Source: Phyto melanocephala (lineage: Eukaryota > Arthropoda > Insecta > Diptera > Rhinophoridae). From it: a stretch of DNA of 64,000 bases. Every line of letters starts with the position of its first letter. Position 1 is the first letter of the stretch. Below the pieces are notes generated by a model. The model saw nothing but the letters and a program-made list of their open reading frames with translations, had not been told where the DNA came from and searched no databases. Location: the NCBI GenBank assembly GCA_941918925.1, contig OW799235.1, positions 40,260,701 to 40,324,700 of the forward strand, given 5' to 3'. Positions 24,011 to 35,165 of this stretch are shown here, in pieces. Position numbers and translations under genes: made by a program.

Positions 24011-24360
24011 ACCAAACTCTTTTCCCGAATTTTCCCCTTTCTACCCTGTTATTAATGTGTTTCAATTTTTAATAAATTACATAATTATTTATGTCTAATG
24101 AAATCCCAATTAAAATTTTTTTAAAAATTGACCGTCTAATCAGGAATTTTCCTCATTTTGGTACCTTTTTTGTCCCCAAAAAAGTTTCAAAAAATTTTAC
24201 CTAAATAATTGTCCATATTCTATTAGGAAATAATAATTATCAAATTTTGTTCCATTGCATAATATTAGAAAATTTTTTTTTTTTTTAAAAAGTTACAAAA
24301 AAGGGAAAATTTTTATATAAATTAATTGACAGTATAAATATCTTCAAATTATATAAAAGT
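24011..24360. other. AT-rich flank between the array and the LINE 3' end
   Basis: Includes a (T)15 run near 24268. It may contain the 3' UTR of the minus-strand LINE, but no clear end is visible. Confidence 0.4.
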
Positions 24361-24639
24361 TCATGTTGAACATAGGGCGTCTGTAAATTCTCTCCATTTT
24401 ATACGATCGGCGGCTAAAGACTTGATTTGGTTCCATGATTTGTTGCAGCTTTCGACTTCTCTTTTAATCATTCTTACCCAGGTATTTCGGGGACGACCTG
24501 GTAGACGATGACCCTGAGGGTTCCAGTCAAGTGCAACTCGTGTGATTTCGTTACTTGGTCTTCGTAGTATATGACCTATCCAAGACCATTTGCGACGATT
24601 AACCTCATTGATTCGATTGGTACACACTTTGCCATACAT
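24361..24639 (-). pseudogene. LINE C-terminal domain, shifted frame
   Basis: Continues the RT protein in another frame: RRKWSWIGHILRRPSNEITR, ALDWNPQGHRLPGRPRNTW and a terminal WNQIKSLAADRIKWREFTDA with LCST. This tail is characteristic of this RT type. One frameshift between 24576 and 24639 separates it from the RT. Confidence 0.8.
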
Positions 24640-26441
24640 AAAAGCTGCTCATTTGTTACCCAGCAGGGCCAGAAGATCCGAAGGATTTGTCTAAGGCAGC
24701 GGTTAACAAAAGTTTGCAATTTCCTTTGGGTGGTTTGCGTTGTGTTCCAGGTGGTGCAACCATAGAGAAGGACAGATTTTACGCTGCAGTTAAAGATTCT
24801 AAGCTTTGTGGCTTGGGAAATGTTGTTGGCACGCCAGACTTTATGCAGAGAGTGGAATGCGACTCTAGCTTTGTTGATGCGGTCTACTATATCTACACCG
24901 GAGCCACCGTCTTTGGTAATACGGCTTCCTAAATAGCAGAAAGAGTCAACATCTTCAATTACGGATCCATTAATTGAGAGAGGATTTGAGTTGTTGGTAC
25001 CAACCCGCATAAGTTTCGTTTTATTGACGTTTATCTTGAGACCGACTTTTCTGGCATTCCTATCAAGGCATATGAGCTTTTGTTCTATATCATCGAATCG
25101 GTGAGCCATTAAACAAATATCATCAGCATAGTCGATATCGTTTAAACGTTCGTGTAAGTTCCATCGTATACCGTTAGGGGCCTCGGTATTTGTTTGTTCC
25201 ATTACTCCATCTAGGAGGATAAGGAATAATGTGGGAGACAATACGCAACCCTGTCTTACTCCTGCGTTGTATAAAAACGATTGGCTCTCTTGTCCTTCAA
25301 ATCTTACTCTACATTCAGCACCATTATATAGCTCGCGAATGAGTTCAATTATCTTATTGGGAACACCTTTGCTCCTCAGCGCTGCCCATATAGCTGGCCT
25401 GTATACGGTGTCAAAGGCACGTTCAAAATCAACAAACAGCATATACAAAAGGCTGTTGTATTCTTGCGACTGTTCAATAATAATTCTGAGGGTGTTAATA
25501 TGGTCTGCACATGATCTTCCTGGCCTGAAACCGGCTTGCTCTTGGCGCAGAAGTGGTTCAATGACTGGTGACATTCTTTGTAATAGGAGTAGAGCCATTA
25601 CCTTGTTGATGACGTTTAGTAATGTTATCCCTCGCCAGTTTTTACAATGGCTAAGGTCACCTTTTTTTTGGGTTTTTTGAGTTTTCCAGCTATCTGGTAT
25701 TCGATTACTTATCCATGCAGCCTGTAGAGTTGGCGTGAGAGCTTCTACAATAGGGGTAGCACCATATCTAAGTAGCTCAGCTTGCACTGTGTCGGGACCG
25801 GCGGCCTTAGAATCTTTCAGCTTGAGTAAAATTGAGAGAATTTCGTGGGTTGTTGGTGGAGATGTTAATATTTCTCTACATGGGTTACGTCTTCGAGAAA
25901 GCCAGGGACAGCTGCTAATATCAAAATCAAAAGTGTTATTTTGAGAGCTCCCGGAACTGAAAAATTCCCGCCAACGTTGCAACTTCTCTTCAGGTGTTGT
26001 GAGATCACGACCATGCTTATCTTTAAGCATTGAGGTGTTTTTTATATTCTTGCCTCCAAGATGTTTTATAGCATTGTAAACACCGCGCATGTTGCCTATG
26101 TTGGCTGCTTGTTCAGCTTCCTCGGCTATGCTGTTGTAGTGGCGTTCTCGATCAGCCCGAACTAGGGACTTAACAGCTTTTGCGCAATCCCGGTAGTTTC
26201 TCTTGGCCACAAGTTTAGCATCCGGTGTCTTGGATCTAGTTACGATATTGTTCAGGCGCTTGCGATTTGCAATTTCGTCCCATGACTCTTCGCTTATCCA
26301 GGGTTTATAATTTTTCCTCCTAACACCAAGGATTGCTTTAGCGGTTTCACTGCAGCTATTAGCTATGGTTGTCCATGAATGCATCTCCCTGTTATTTAAA
26401 CGGAGTGCATCAGAGAGAGTAGAACAGTAACGATCGGCCAC
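24576..26441 (-). pseudogene. LINE reverse transcriptase ORF (621 codons open)
   Basis: An open frame with all RT motifs. Residue numbers are from its first Met: WRGITLLN (~269-276), AGFRPGRSCADH (~303-314), motif A MLFVDFERAFDTV (~334-346), motif B AGVRQGCVLSPTLF (~393-406), motif C DIDYADDICL (~435-444; YADD encoded at about 25121-25134), motif D GLKINVNKTK and motif E FCYLGSRIT. It is preceded by ~240 residues of linker. It copies element RNA into DNA at the nick. The start Met is fortuitous, because the frame enters from the endonuclease by a frameshift; the 3' end is frameshifted near 24600. Confidence 0.9.
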
Positions 26442-27315
26442 TTCGGATTTCGAAGACGAGACGTGTTGTATTTTACCGCACCCTTTTGTGTGTTGATTGC
26501 CGCTGGACGAAGTTTAAACGTGCCTACCAAGAGCTTGTGGTCACTGTCTATATCTGCACCCCGTCTTGATTTTACATCTAATAGGCAGCCAAGAAATAGC
26601 TTGCTGACCATTATATGATCAATCTGGTTGCGGGTGAAGCCATCAGGGGATTCCCAGGTATACTTGTGTATGTTTTTGTGAATAAATTTCGTACCACCAA
26701 TAAATAAACGATGGCGAGCGCACAAGTCCACGAGTCTTTCGCCGTTTTCATTACGGGTATCTCCCAGTCCTTGAGATCCCATAACCGCCTGTAGGTTTAC
26801 GTTATCACATCCTACCTTGGCATTAAAGTCGCCGAGCAAAATTTTTAAGTCACCACCCGGTGTCGCCTGTAGCACAGCTTCAAGTTGGCTATAAAAGTTA
26901 TCTTTAGCATCATCGTCGGCTGGTTTTGCGAAATTTTGAATTAAAACGGGCATAGATGATACGATCTGATACAGCTGCATAGTTTATGAGGGCTTTATTT
27001 GCCCTTGGGGAGAGTACTAAGCCAACACCGTTGATATGTTTCTCGGAGTTACCAGAGTAGATAAAGGTATTGCCATTTAACGTACGCGTGGAACCGTTGT
27101 TTAACCATCTAACTTCACTTAGGCCGAGAATTTCTATTTTGTAGTTCTTCAAGTCTTGATGGATCGGAGAGAGTTCGCATGTTCCAAGTTCCAATCATTA
27201 TCCGTTGTTTAAAGCCAAATTTCGTTATCATGGTGGGGGATCGTGTTGAATTATTTGTAGACGTTTCAGTAATAAGATATTTTTTACGAGAGAGGGTTAT
27301 TAGCCCGCAGCTCAA
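26396..27315 (-). pseudogene. LINE endonuclease region (APE-like)
   Basis: Three overlapping frames together give an AP-endonuclease-like domain that nicks target DNA for target-primed reverse transcription. Visible in order: IGTWNMRTLSDPSRL, EILGLSEVRW (catalytic Glu), GDLKILLGDFNAKVG (Asp and Asn), NQIDHIMVSK and ADIDSDHKLLVG (Asp-His pair). The catalytic residues persist. Frame changes fall near 27120-27150, near 26910-26980 and near 26400-26440, where the frame switches into the RT. Confidence 0.8.
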
Positions 27316-27639
27316 CCTACTTGAAGGCTAGGGACCTTAAAAACAAAAAGTTTGGCATTGGTTATTAAATGGCGCCAATATTTCGCCATGTCGAATGGAG
27401 CCTCTACGGCACTCAGGATTTAAAGATACACATTGTCAGGCGTGTCCACCTGAGACCCTCTTCTCCATTCCGCTGAACTGGCCGCCACTGCTTATTCGAT
27501 TCACAGTTACCCTACACACTGCATGGTAGGGTTGCCACTATCCGCAACCTGTGGAGGCGTCCCATAGCACTTCAGCTGTGCTTCCTTGAAGGGGTTTTAT
27601 ATTTACTTATTCATGGAGAAAAACCAAGATTAAAGAAAA

Positions 27640-28490
27640 TATAAATCCCCAGGGGTGGATTTAAATTGAATATTAAGTGCAAAAGGCTAAAAATTATAAA
27701 TATTTTTAATGGGCGTGGCACTGTCCACTTTTCTAATCACGAAACTGTATAGTCATGACAGTTTAATATGTGTGTGCGAAATTTCAGAAAAATCAATTTA
27801 GTGCAAGTAGCTCTAAATTATAACTTATTTCTTATGGGAGTGGCACTGCTCACTTTTCTGGTCATGTATAATTGTATAATCATGAGAGCTCAATATGTGT
27901 GTGCAAAGTTTCAGAAAAATCGGTGAAGTTCAAGTAGCTGAAAATGATTACTTTTTGTTATGGGCGTGGCACTGCCCACATTTCTAATCACAAAATTGTA
28001 AAGTCATGACAGCTCAATATGTGTGGAAAGTTTCAGAAAAATCGGTTAAATGCAAGTACCTCAAAATTATAACTTTTTGTTATGGGCGTAACCCCGCCCA
28101 CTTTTTTATCACGAAATTATTAAGTCATGACAGCTCAATATGTGTGTGCAAAGTTTCAGAAAAATCGGTTCTGTTCAAGAACCTCAAAATTATAACTTTT
28201 TTATATGGGCGTGGCCCTGCCCACTTTTTTATCACGAAATTATTTAGTCATGACAGCTCAATATGTGTGCAAAGTTGCAAAAAAATCGGTCATGTGCAAG
28301 TAGCTAAAAATTATAACTAATTTTTTATTGGCGTGGCCCGCCCACTTTTTTCCACCCATAAACACTCCCTGGTATGTGTACAACAACTTACCAAAGTTTG
28401 AGCCCGATCGGTTTTACAGTTTCGGAGTATATAGCTCACACACACTCACACAGAATTTCACTTCTATATATATAGATAAAAGCTGTTACT
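27640..28490. repeat. Dispersed element with ~120-bp internal repeats
   Basis: Six or so direct units at about 120-bp spacing (GGGCGTGGC near 27712, 27838, 27963, 28084, 28207, 28330). Each contains 'cacttttctaatcacgaaat', 'gtcatgacagctcaatatgt', 'aaagtttcagaaaaatcgg' and 'gcaagtagctcaaaattata'. It ends with 'cgatcggttttacagtttcg', ACACAC and TATATATATAGAT. The same architecture is at 54345-55213. It codes for nothing; superfamily not assigned. Confidence 0.8.
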
Positions 28491-29040
28491 ACAGCAATAA
28501 TTCATACAGATGATTAAAACATATTTATTCAATTTCACTTCATTTTATCACAGTAATCTGAATTCATCTAAACGGTAATAATTCAATTGTACTTAATATT
28601 AAAAGAGTACTTTAATTTTTCAATTGTCTGAACATTAAAAACTTACCTGATATTTCAATAATCATAAACATTTTTATGTATATCTTCAAAATCCATCCTT
28701 TGGCTGGAATTATTGAAAGCAAAGTTGTATTTTTAGTTTTTATTTATGTAAGTCCATCTAGGTGATAGACACTGAACAATGAATTCTTTAATGCAACATC
28801 TTGAGGCTAATATCGGAATAATTTTTAAATATTCTTAAAATAATAACAATTTAAATTAAATATTAGAATAAATAAACTTGAGCAAAAAAAAAGTTCAAAT
28901 AAAATATTAATATATAATTATTAATAATGGTTTAAGTAAAATATAAAATAATTTCCAACATATTATTACAAATTAAAAAATTTATAATTTGTTAAATTCT
29001 TAATACATAACTTTTTTCAAATGCAATCGTAAAATGGAAA
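28491..29040. other. AT-rich DNA upstream of the receptor exon
   Basis: Presumably intron of the receptor gene. It contains, at about 28745-28930, a copy of the dispersed repeat also seen near 18160-18330. No regulatory motif is singled out. Confidence 0.45.
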
Positions 29041-29049
29041 CGTATGTAA

Positions 29050-29080
29050 TTTCATTTGTTAATTTTATCTTTCATTTTAG
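29050..29080 (+). promoter_or_regulatory. Probable 3' splice site upstream of receptor ORF
   Basis: A pyrimidine-rich run (aattttatctttcattttag) ends in AG at 29079-29080, 58 bases before the start codon. Either an intron in the 5' UTR ends here or the match is fortuitous. No donor is visible in this AT-rich flank. Confidence 0.5.
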
Positions 29081-29131
29081 ATTATCTTTGTGTTGGCAAA
29101 TTTAAAACGTATCATCAACAGCCTGTACAAA

Positions 29132-29320
29132 ATGCAAAATGCCACCTGCAGATCAGATACTGTTAATGAACTCAACAGCAGCCAAAAACATATCAACATA
29201 CATTATTCGCACATTAAGTGGCCCCAACAGAACCTCAACGATCAACGAATCCACCACCATATACTATGGCATTGGCACGACGATAGGGACAACAACTTTA
29301 CTACCGAATTCAACTATTGA
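29132..29320 (+). promoter_or_regulatory. Upstream ORF overlapping the receptor start
   Basis: An ATG in good fly context (tacaaaATGc) lies seven bases upstream of the receptor ATG in another frame and stays open to 29320. Scanning ribosomes meet it first, so it could limit receptor translation. That is inference; conservation of the second ATG's protein shows which one is the receptor start. Confidence 0.55.
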
Positions 29321-30926
29321 TCCATTACCTGTGTTGGAAAGTAGTTGCATTGTGCCGAGTGAAGAATGGCATGACAGTTATTTTGGAGTAAAACTGGCAG
29401 TGCCCGAATGGGAGGCTATACTTACAGCAATTGTATTGTCTGTTATAATTGTCTTGACAATTATTGGTAACATTCTGGTCATATTAAGTGTTTTCACATA
29501 CAAACCACTACGCATTGTTCAAAATTTCTTCATTGTCTCTTTGGCCGTTGCAGACTTAACAGTTGCTCTGCTTGTGCTGCCATTCAATGTAGCGTATTCG
29601 ATATTAGGGCGCTGGGAATTTGGTATTTACTTGTGCAAAATGTGGCTAACATGCGACATTATGTGTTGCACATCTTCAATTTTAAATTTATGCGCTATTG
29701 CGTTGGACCGCTATTGGGCCATTACAGATCCAATTAATTATGCCCAGAAACGCACTGTCGGTAGAGTACTTTTGTTAATTGCTGGTGTTTGGATATTATC
29801 ACTTCTTATAAGTTCACCACCCCTGGTGGGTTGGAATGACTGGCCTGAAGAATTCACCAGTGCAACGCCATGTGAACTCAACTCTGACCCAGGTTATGTG
29901 ATATACTCCTCATTGGGTTCGTTTTTTATTCCCCTTATAATAATGGCAACAGTTTACATTGAAATTTTTATTGCCACCAGCCGTCGTCTGCGCGAACGTG
30001 CCCAAGCGGCCAAACTTAATACCATTTCAACACGTTCAACCAATGCAGATATGACCACCACAACATTAAATTTGGATAGTGAAGTTTCTAGAGCGGGAGC
30101 CATTTTAACGCTTTGCTATAGTGTAATCTGCTGCTGCCGCAATTCTTCCCACTTATCGTCCACGCCAATGATACAAAATGACCAGGAGTCAATTAGTAGT
30201 GAGACTCAAGCCAACAACGAAAATCCACGTTCTCAACTTTCGGAGCATAGACTTGTAATAGTGACACAACGAAAAAAGACACGGCGAGCCAAGATAAAAG
30301 ATTCCATTAAACATGGAAAATCTAAAGCACGTAAAAATCAACAATGTAAAAATACTGAAATGGATCCAAAAAACTTTAAGGATGCTTGTGCCAGTGGCGG
30401 TGAAAGTCATCTATTATCCTCACAAGAAAAAACAATCGATGTCGAAAATCCAGAGATTTCTACCGAGAGTGGCAGCGATCCAAAAGGCTGCATGCAAGTT
30501 TGTCGTGGTGCTACTGAAGATGGAAATGAGATATCGACCGGCAACAACGACGACGAACACATGTCATTTAGAATTACTCCACCTCAATCATCAATAGGTG
30601 CTGCAACACCGCAAGCTACACCGCTGCAGAAAAAACCAGGAGGGGTCTACCAGTTTATTGAAGAAAAACAAAAAATTTCCCTTTCGAAAGAGCGAAGGGC
30701 TGCCCGAACATTGGGAATTATAATGGGTGTATTTGTCATATGCTGGTTACCGTTTTTCCTAATGTATGTCATCCTGCCTTTTTGCTCCACCTGCTGTCCA
30801 ACGACGAAGTTCAAGAACTTCATAACGTGGCTGGGCTACATAAACTCCGTGTTGAATCCAATTATCTACACAATATTTAATCTTGATTATAGACGAGCAT
30901 TTAAAAGACTTCTTGGTTTAAAATAA
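29139..30926 (+). CDS. Oct-TyrR: Tyramine/octopamine-tyramine G-protein-coupled receptor
   Basis: A 595-residue class A amine receptor in one exon. It couples tyramine (and weakly octopamine) at the neuronal membrane to inhibitory G-protein signalling in the family. An extracellular N-terminus with N-glycosylation sequons at 11, 17, 30, 36 and 57 precedes TM1 (~92-117). TM2 has Asp139; TM3 has the amine-binding Asp173 and ends in DRY (190-192). Cys166 and Cys245 can form the extracellular disulfide. TM5 has Ser257-Ser258; the long third cytoplasmic loop (~278-520) is Ser/Lys rich; TM6 has CWLP (535-538); TM7 has NPIIY (573-577). Drosophila Oct-TyrR is about 601 residues and begins MPSADQIL against MPPADQIL here, which fixes the start. 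No break seen. Confidence 0.97.
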   Translation: MPPADQILLMNSTAAKNISTYIIRTLSGPNRTSTINESTTIYYGIGTTIGTTTLLPNSTIDPLPVLESSCIVPSEEWHDSYFGVKLAVPEWEAILTAIVLSVIIVLTIIGNILVILSVFTYKPLRIVQNFFIVSLAVADLTVALLVLPFNVAYSILGRWEFGIYLCKMWLTCDIMCCTSSILNLCAIALDRYWAITDPINYAQKRTVGRVLLLIAGVWILSLLISSPPLVGWNDWPEEFTSATPCELNSDPGYVIYSSLGSFFIPLIIMATVYIEIFIATSRRLRERAQAAKLNTISTRSTNADMTTTTLNLDSEVSRAGAILTLCYSVICCCRNSSHLSSTPMIQNDQESISSETQANNENPRSQLSEHRLVIVTQRKKTRRAKIKDSIKHGKSKARKNQQCKNTEMDPKNFKDACASGGESHLLSSQEKTIDVENPEISTESGSDPKGCMQVCRGATEDGNEISTGNNDDEHMSFRITPPQSSIGAATPQATPLQKKPGGVYQFIEEKQKISLSKERRAARTLGIIMGVFVICWLPFFLMYVILPFCSTCCPTTKFKNFITWLGYINSVLNPIIYTIFNLDYRRAFKRLLGLK

Positions 30927-31085
30927 GATTAACACCACTTTAATTAAATTAAACTAGATATTCATGCAATTATATACATACATGTAAACTTATGTTAAAA
31001 TATTTAAGAGAAGATAAATGACGTTTTCTTTTCTAAAAAAAAATACTGTTGTTAGATTAGATACCTTTTCTAAGATCTCAGTATA

Positions 31086-31091
31086 AATAAA
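31086..31091 (+). terminator. Polyadenylation signal candidate for the receptor
   Basis: The first AATAAA downstream of the stop codon, 160 bases after it. A short 3' UTR ending just beyond is plausible; longer isoforms cannot be excluded. Confidence 0.4.
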
Positions 31092-31650
31092 AAGGGCAAC
31101 AAAAAAAGGCATTTGCTTATTTTTTGTTTATTATTAAAAAACAAATTTCGATCAAACAAATAAAATGAGCTGTAAATATTTATGCAAGGCATATCCATAA
31201 GGTATATGCAACGGCGAATTGATACAACAAAGCAACTTTTCATGTGATGTTTTATGTCAAGGCCAATTCGTATATCAGGGATGGAAAAGGTGTTTTTACA
31301 TATTAAATATAATAAAATTTGATTAAAAAAAGGATATAATTGTTTGAAACACATTATTAATGACGCAAAAGCTACAAATATACATAAATTTAGCACATTT
31401 TTTATCAAAAATGTACATCTAAGTTAATTGAATTTAAAATCACATTTCCCTTCCCTGCATTAATAAGGCAAATTCAACCAACTTTGACAAAATGTTTCAC
31501 AATCAGCTGGGCTGATAATTTCGCCTTGTATTTATGTAAGGAACTTTTCTTTTCATTTATTAAAACTAATTTATTTTACCAGTATTATTAACAGAGTAAT
31601 GAGAATTTACAAATAGTATTACAACAATTAACATCTGATTAATTAAATAA
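31092..31650. other. AT-rich spacer downstream of the receptor
   Basis: A minus-strand open frame at 31070-31408 has no motif. The right part probably includes the 3' UTR of the minus-strand jockey-type element. Confidence 0.4.
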
Positions 31651-31659
31651 AGAAACTAC

Positions 31660-32129
31660 TTATATCACAGTTTTTAGGAAAAGTTGTTCATTAAATGACA
31701 GCGTTAGTTCCCTTGTCAACAAATTAAACATTTTAAAATTAAAGTTTCTATGTAGAAGATAAGTAGGACATCTAAAAGGTAGATTGTGTATTATTTTTAA
31801 ATTTTTATTTTGAATAATTTTCAATTTTTTTGTATGCATTTTAACAGCCTTTTGAGACCAGACTTGACAAAAATAGGTCATAATCGGACGAATACACATT
31901 GTGTAACTAATTACCTTGTTCTTTATATTAAGTTTAGATCTTCGGCTAATAAAGGGGTATAGTGCACGGCTACACTTAATTGCCTTCTCAAAAATGTAAT
32001 AAATGTGCTGTTTCAATTGATGTTTTTTGTCAAGGATTTCTCCTAAATTTTTGTTTTCTTCCTGCACTGGGACAAAAGTTCCCCTAGACCATAGATGTAG
32101 AAGTGATACCGTGTAGAGGCTGCCGAATA
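31660..32129 (-). pseudogene. Jockey RT, thumb/C-terminal region
   Basis: Open frame reading NLGEILDKKHQLKQHI, CSRALYPFISRRSKLN, SYTMCIRPIMTYFCQVW and KLKIIQNKNLKIIHNLPF, the conserved C-terminal part of jockey RT. It joins in the same frame with the segment beyond the LTR once LTR and one target duplication are disregarded, so the LTR landed in a then continuous frame. Confidence 0.8.
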
Positions 32130-32630
32130 TGTGACGAATAGAAGCCAAAGTAGCTAGTAGAAGAATTTTTTATAGAACGAAAGTCAGTCGTGAATAGATA
32201 TTAACGTTGTGAAGATCTGAAGGTTGTAATAAAAGAATAAATAATTTAAAGTTGAAGTAGTCAATAACCAAGTTGTGAAAAAAGAAGGCTAATTAATTGA
32301 AAAGAAAAGATTATATTAAAAGTTGAGAAAACATTATATAATTAAAAGTGGAAATATTAACTAAGAAAGGTTGAACAAGAAGTACTATCGAAATAAAACA
32401 AAGCAAAAGAATATGAAGTTACAGTTATTGCAAAGATATCTACTTAATTAATTAACTAACACTATTTTACATTTGAATATTTTCTATATCTAATGGAACT
32501 AAGAACAAATTACTTATAATTACAATTTAACTAACCAAAACTTAATTGTACCGCTAATTCTAACCAAAATACAAAATAAAATTAATTTACCTAATTTATT
32601 TCTGTAAAAAATTGCATCTGTTTTATTACA
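32130..32630 (+). mobile_element. Solo LTR (Ty3/gypsy-like) with 4-bp TSD
   Basis: Starts TGTGACG, ends TTATTACA, flanked by AATA at 32126-32129 and 32631-32634. Inside, a TATA-like ttttatag (~32168) and AATAAAAGAATAAATAA (~32230) give plus orientation. The jockey frame continues exactly across the insertion. No internal retrotransposon sequence remains, so LTR-LTR recombination removed it. Confidence 0.75.
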
Positions 32631-32639
32631 AATAAATAA

Positions 32640-33138
32640 AATCTTACATAGATATTTAGTAGAAATGCGTTTTTGCGATTTGTTGAACTGAAATATAATC
32701 GCTTGAGTTTGATCGTCTTAACTTTTGTTTTTAGACTATTTGCCATTCTCCTAATTACCGCATTTGAGTTCTTACAACAACAAATAAATGCGCTATCATG
32801 CGCGTAAAAAGCTGCATCATGGTACCAGCTTACAGCTATATCAGAAAGTTTATGAATCTTTTAAGTTGATGTACAGTGGAGTTCTCCTTTCGGAAACCAA
32901 ACTGTTCTCGATTTATGATATTATTACAATTTGAAAAATGTAAAATTCTGGTGTGACTGATTTTCTCGAACACCTTATCCAAAGAGTTTAGAATGCTAAT
33001 TGGCCTATAGCTGGAGCGTAATGTAGGGTCCTTTTCCAGTTTGTGGATTGGAATTACCGTAGCCATTTTAAAAACGATTGGGAAGTAACTATTGCTTAAA
33101 CAAAAGTTAAATAGTTTACTTAAGATTTCAAAGACCAA
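32640..33138 (-). pseudogene. Jockey RT, N-terminal motifs and mutated motif C
   Basis: 33138-32836 is open and reads FKMATVIPIHKLEKDP, SSYRPISILNSLDKVFEKIS and INREQFGFRKENSTVHQL. Directly after, 32830-32640 reads DAAFYAHDSAFI, where the family has YADD: the first catalytic Asp is His. The ~80-100 residues that carry motifs A and B between the two blocks are deleted. The enzyme cannot be active. Confidence 0.75.
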
Positions 33139-33194
33139 CTGGTATTTTAGTAGTAGCTTCTTTTATAATGGATATTAGTTTACTTAATACTACT

Positions 33195-33600
33195 TAATAA
33201 GAAGTCATTTGAACATCTAGTTAAAGCATTCATATCAGCTTTAGAACTTATAGTGTAAGACGGATAGTACGCACATGTTAAAATCACAGGGCGCCTATTT
33301 ATTATAACTCATACCGAAATAATTTCAGCCACACGCGTATTTGTAGTTGGTAATATTTCATTTTCAACATTATATTTTATTGCGATGAGAACACCTCCGC
33401 CATGTATTTTGTCGATCCTCTCTATAAATTTTGTATCCTCCGAGCTTAAATTTATGATGGGGTCTTAGAAATGTCTCACTGACAAGGAGAATCAACTCCC
33501 ATGTCATATAAAAGTTTTTCCAGCTGTTGACTCAGTCGTTATGTCTTAAGCATTCCAGTGCATAATATGAACATTGTGACTAACTGTTTATATGGCATGT
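33195..33600 (-). pseudogene. Jockey endonuclease fragment
   Basis: In pieces: LSQQLEKLLYDMGVD, SETFLRPHHKFKLGGYKIYR, then GGVLIAIKYNVENEILPTTN with TRVAEII, and RRPVILTCAYYPSYT. These are the N-terminal half of the APE endonuclease of jockey elements, including the S-E-T catalytic Glu. The C-terminal half (GDFN, SDH) is missing. Frameshifts separate the pieces. Confidence 0.65.
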
Positions 33601-33731
33601 TCAGACATCATTCGCAGCATTGTTAGTTTGTCGTACTTATTTTGGAACCCTTAAAGTGCATCGAAAGCATCAAAAAATACTTGCATCAATTTCTCATTAG
33701 TAATATCAACTTTATTTCGGTTAGCAATATT

Positions 33732-34340
33732 TTAACTTCTTGTTACAATTGAGTACGGCACATTATTTTTACCACCAGAATCACGAGCATAACTTTGATG
33801 TTCCTTACCGGGCAGTTGGTGAAAACTAACTTCATCGTTATTGTAGTTCAGTATATTAGTCCTTTGTGGCACTTTCGTTCTGGCTGTGGTACTTTGACGA
33901 AGCGCCAAATATTCTTGGTGACACGGGCATTTTGGGTCGTCGGCTCTGTGCTTTACGTTTTTAAGATTCTTTCTAGCGCAGTTGTAACATTTATAGATAA
34001 TGTTCTCACTATAAGGTGCTTTGTTTAAGGGACAATCTGCAAATTCATGATGACCATACATAGACAATTTGGTGCATTGAGTAGGGCTGCCCTTAAGTGG
34101 TCTTCTCCAGTAAACGGCCATATTGCTAATATATCTAACTTTTAAGATATCCCTCTCGCCACTTGTTGGCGATCGAATTTAATTAAATAAAGCGGGTCAT
34201 CTGCGGTTTATATTTTCTTAACACTTACCGGACTTTTGTGATTGTTTGATTTGTTAAATCCATTTTAATAAGACCAAACAACACTAATTTAAAAGTTTTT
34301 GTATCTTTTAGTTCATGCGTGTAAAACGGCTACTTTTTGG
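33732..34340 (-). pseudogene. Jockey ORF1 (gag-like, PRE_C2HC and zinc knuckles)
   Basis: At 34330-34250 the minus strand reads THELKDTKTFKLVLFGL, the start of the PRE_C2HC domain of jockey ORF1. After a frameshift the 129-residue open stretch 34121-33732 contains the Cys/His region (QCTKLSMYGHHEFADC, then YKCYNCARKNLKNVKHR and C-P-C). Such proteins bind the element RNA. The first knuckle lacks its second Cys (C-T-K-L instead of C-x-x-C), so it is probably non-functional. Confidence 0.65.
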
Positions 34341-34626
34341 TTCTTGTTATAAAGAGTCGTTGAGCTAGATATTATCTTTGTTCCAATTGACATTCTTTTG
34401 AACATGTAACTTTCTCCAATTAGCCCAAAAACTGACGAAAAACTATGGACAAAGTCCACTACAATCGGTGGGATTTTCTCCTTGTGAGTACCATTTTCTT
34501 CTCCTTCATTTGCAAGTAAATAAAATCTCTTTGCGCTGCTGCTAGGTCGGAATTACCCCTATGTTTTGTTCCTTTTTGCGACAACATTGCCAGAAATTCA
34601 CAAACACTTATTAAAGTTGGCTTCAA

Positions 34627-35165
34627 GGCGAATTCACTTCAGGTAATGTTACAAAGTCAGCTGATTGCTTTATGTTCGTTTTATTTTTAACGGAACAATG
34701 TCTAAGTTGGTTTACATTTAAATTAAATGTGCGTTGGTTAAAAAAAAAAATTTATAAAAGTGGTAAAATTTGTGAAATTTATAAAAATATTAATATTACT
34801 TAGTGCAATACCTAATTGGTAAATAAGTAAAATAGAAGTTATAATTAAAATAAACAAAATTTTTATTGTTTTTAATTCAGAAAATAGAAAATGCCTGTCG
34901 TGTTTGTCCTAGTGTTTTTAATGTAATTATGAAAATTGTGAAACATTTTTAAAAAACCACAAATGTGTGATATAAACCACTGGAACTTTATATAACAAAT
35001 TAAAAATTTATTTAATTATTTTAAAAATGTTTCTGTAAATTTATAAAAAAGTACAACTTTAAATTAAAAGTAAACAAATAATTAGTGTTTTTGTGATTTG
35101 ACATTCTCCGGGTCATTTTGCTTTTGTTGTAGGGATGTTGTCGCCTAATGTAAATTCGCCTTGGT
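34627..35165. mobile_element. MITE with CAAGGCGAATT ends
   Basis: The left end CAAGGCGAATTCACTTCAGG pairs with the right complement CCAAGGCGAATTTACATTAG. Flanks gttggctt / gttttctt are a weak 8-bp match. The ~540-bp interior is AT-rich and non-coding. Confidence 0.45.

Larger units (their letters stand above)
24361..27600 (-). mobile_element. RTE-like non-LTR retrotransposon, frameshifted
   Basis: The minus strand carries an apurinic-type endonuclease, a reverse transcriptase and a C-terminal domain in the order of APE-class LINEs. The DNA is much richer in GC than its surroundings, and a ~280-bp GC-rich 5' leader (27320-27600) precedes the first coding motifs. Assignment to the RTE/RTE-X group is from the look of the RT and the C-terminal GHILRRP...GRPRNTW segment, and is inference. 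At least four frameshifts mean it is dead, yet the protein motifs are well kept, suggesting modest age. Confidence 0.85.
31651..34626 (-). mobile_element. Jockey-clade LINE, decayed
   Basis: ORF1 (gag-like), endonuclease and reverse transcriptase follow one another on the minus strand from ~34600 to ~31660. A 501-bp solo LTR splits the RT. The RT lacks motifs A and B, and stops and frameshifts are frequent. The 5' side ends against a MITE at 34627; no poly(A) tail is obvious at the 3' side. Confidence 0.8.

Noticed and set aside
24687..25944. Plus-strand open frames over the LINE
   Set aside because: They mirror the well-supported minus-strand reverse transcriptase.
30189..30597. Open frames on both strands inside the receptor
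   Set aside because: They overlap the third cytoplasmic loop coding region and show no motif.
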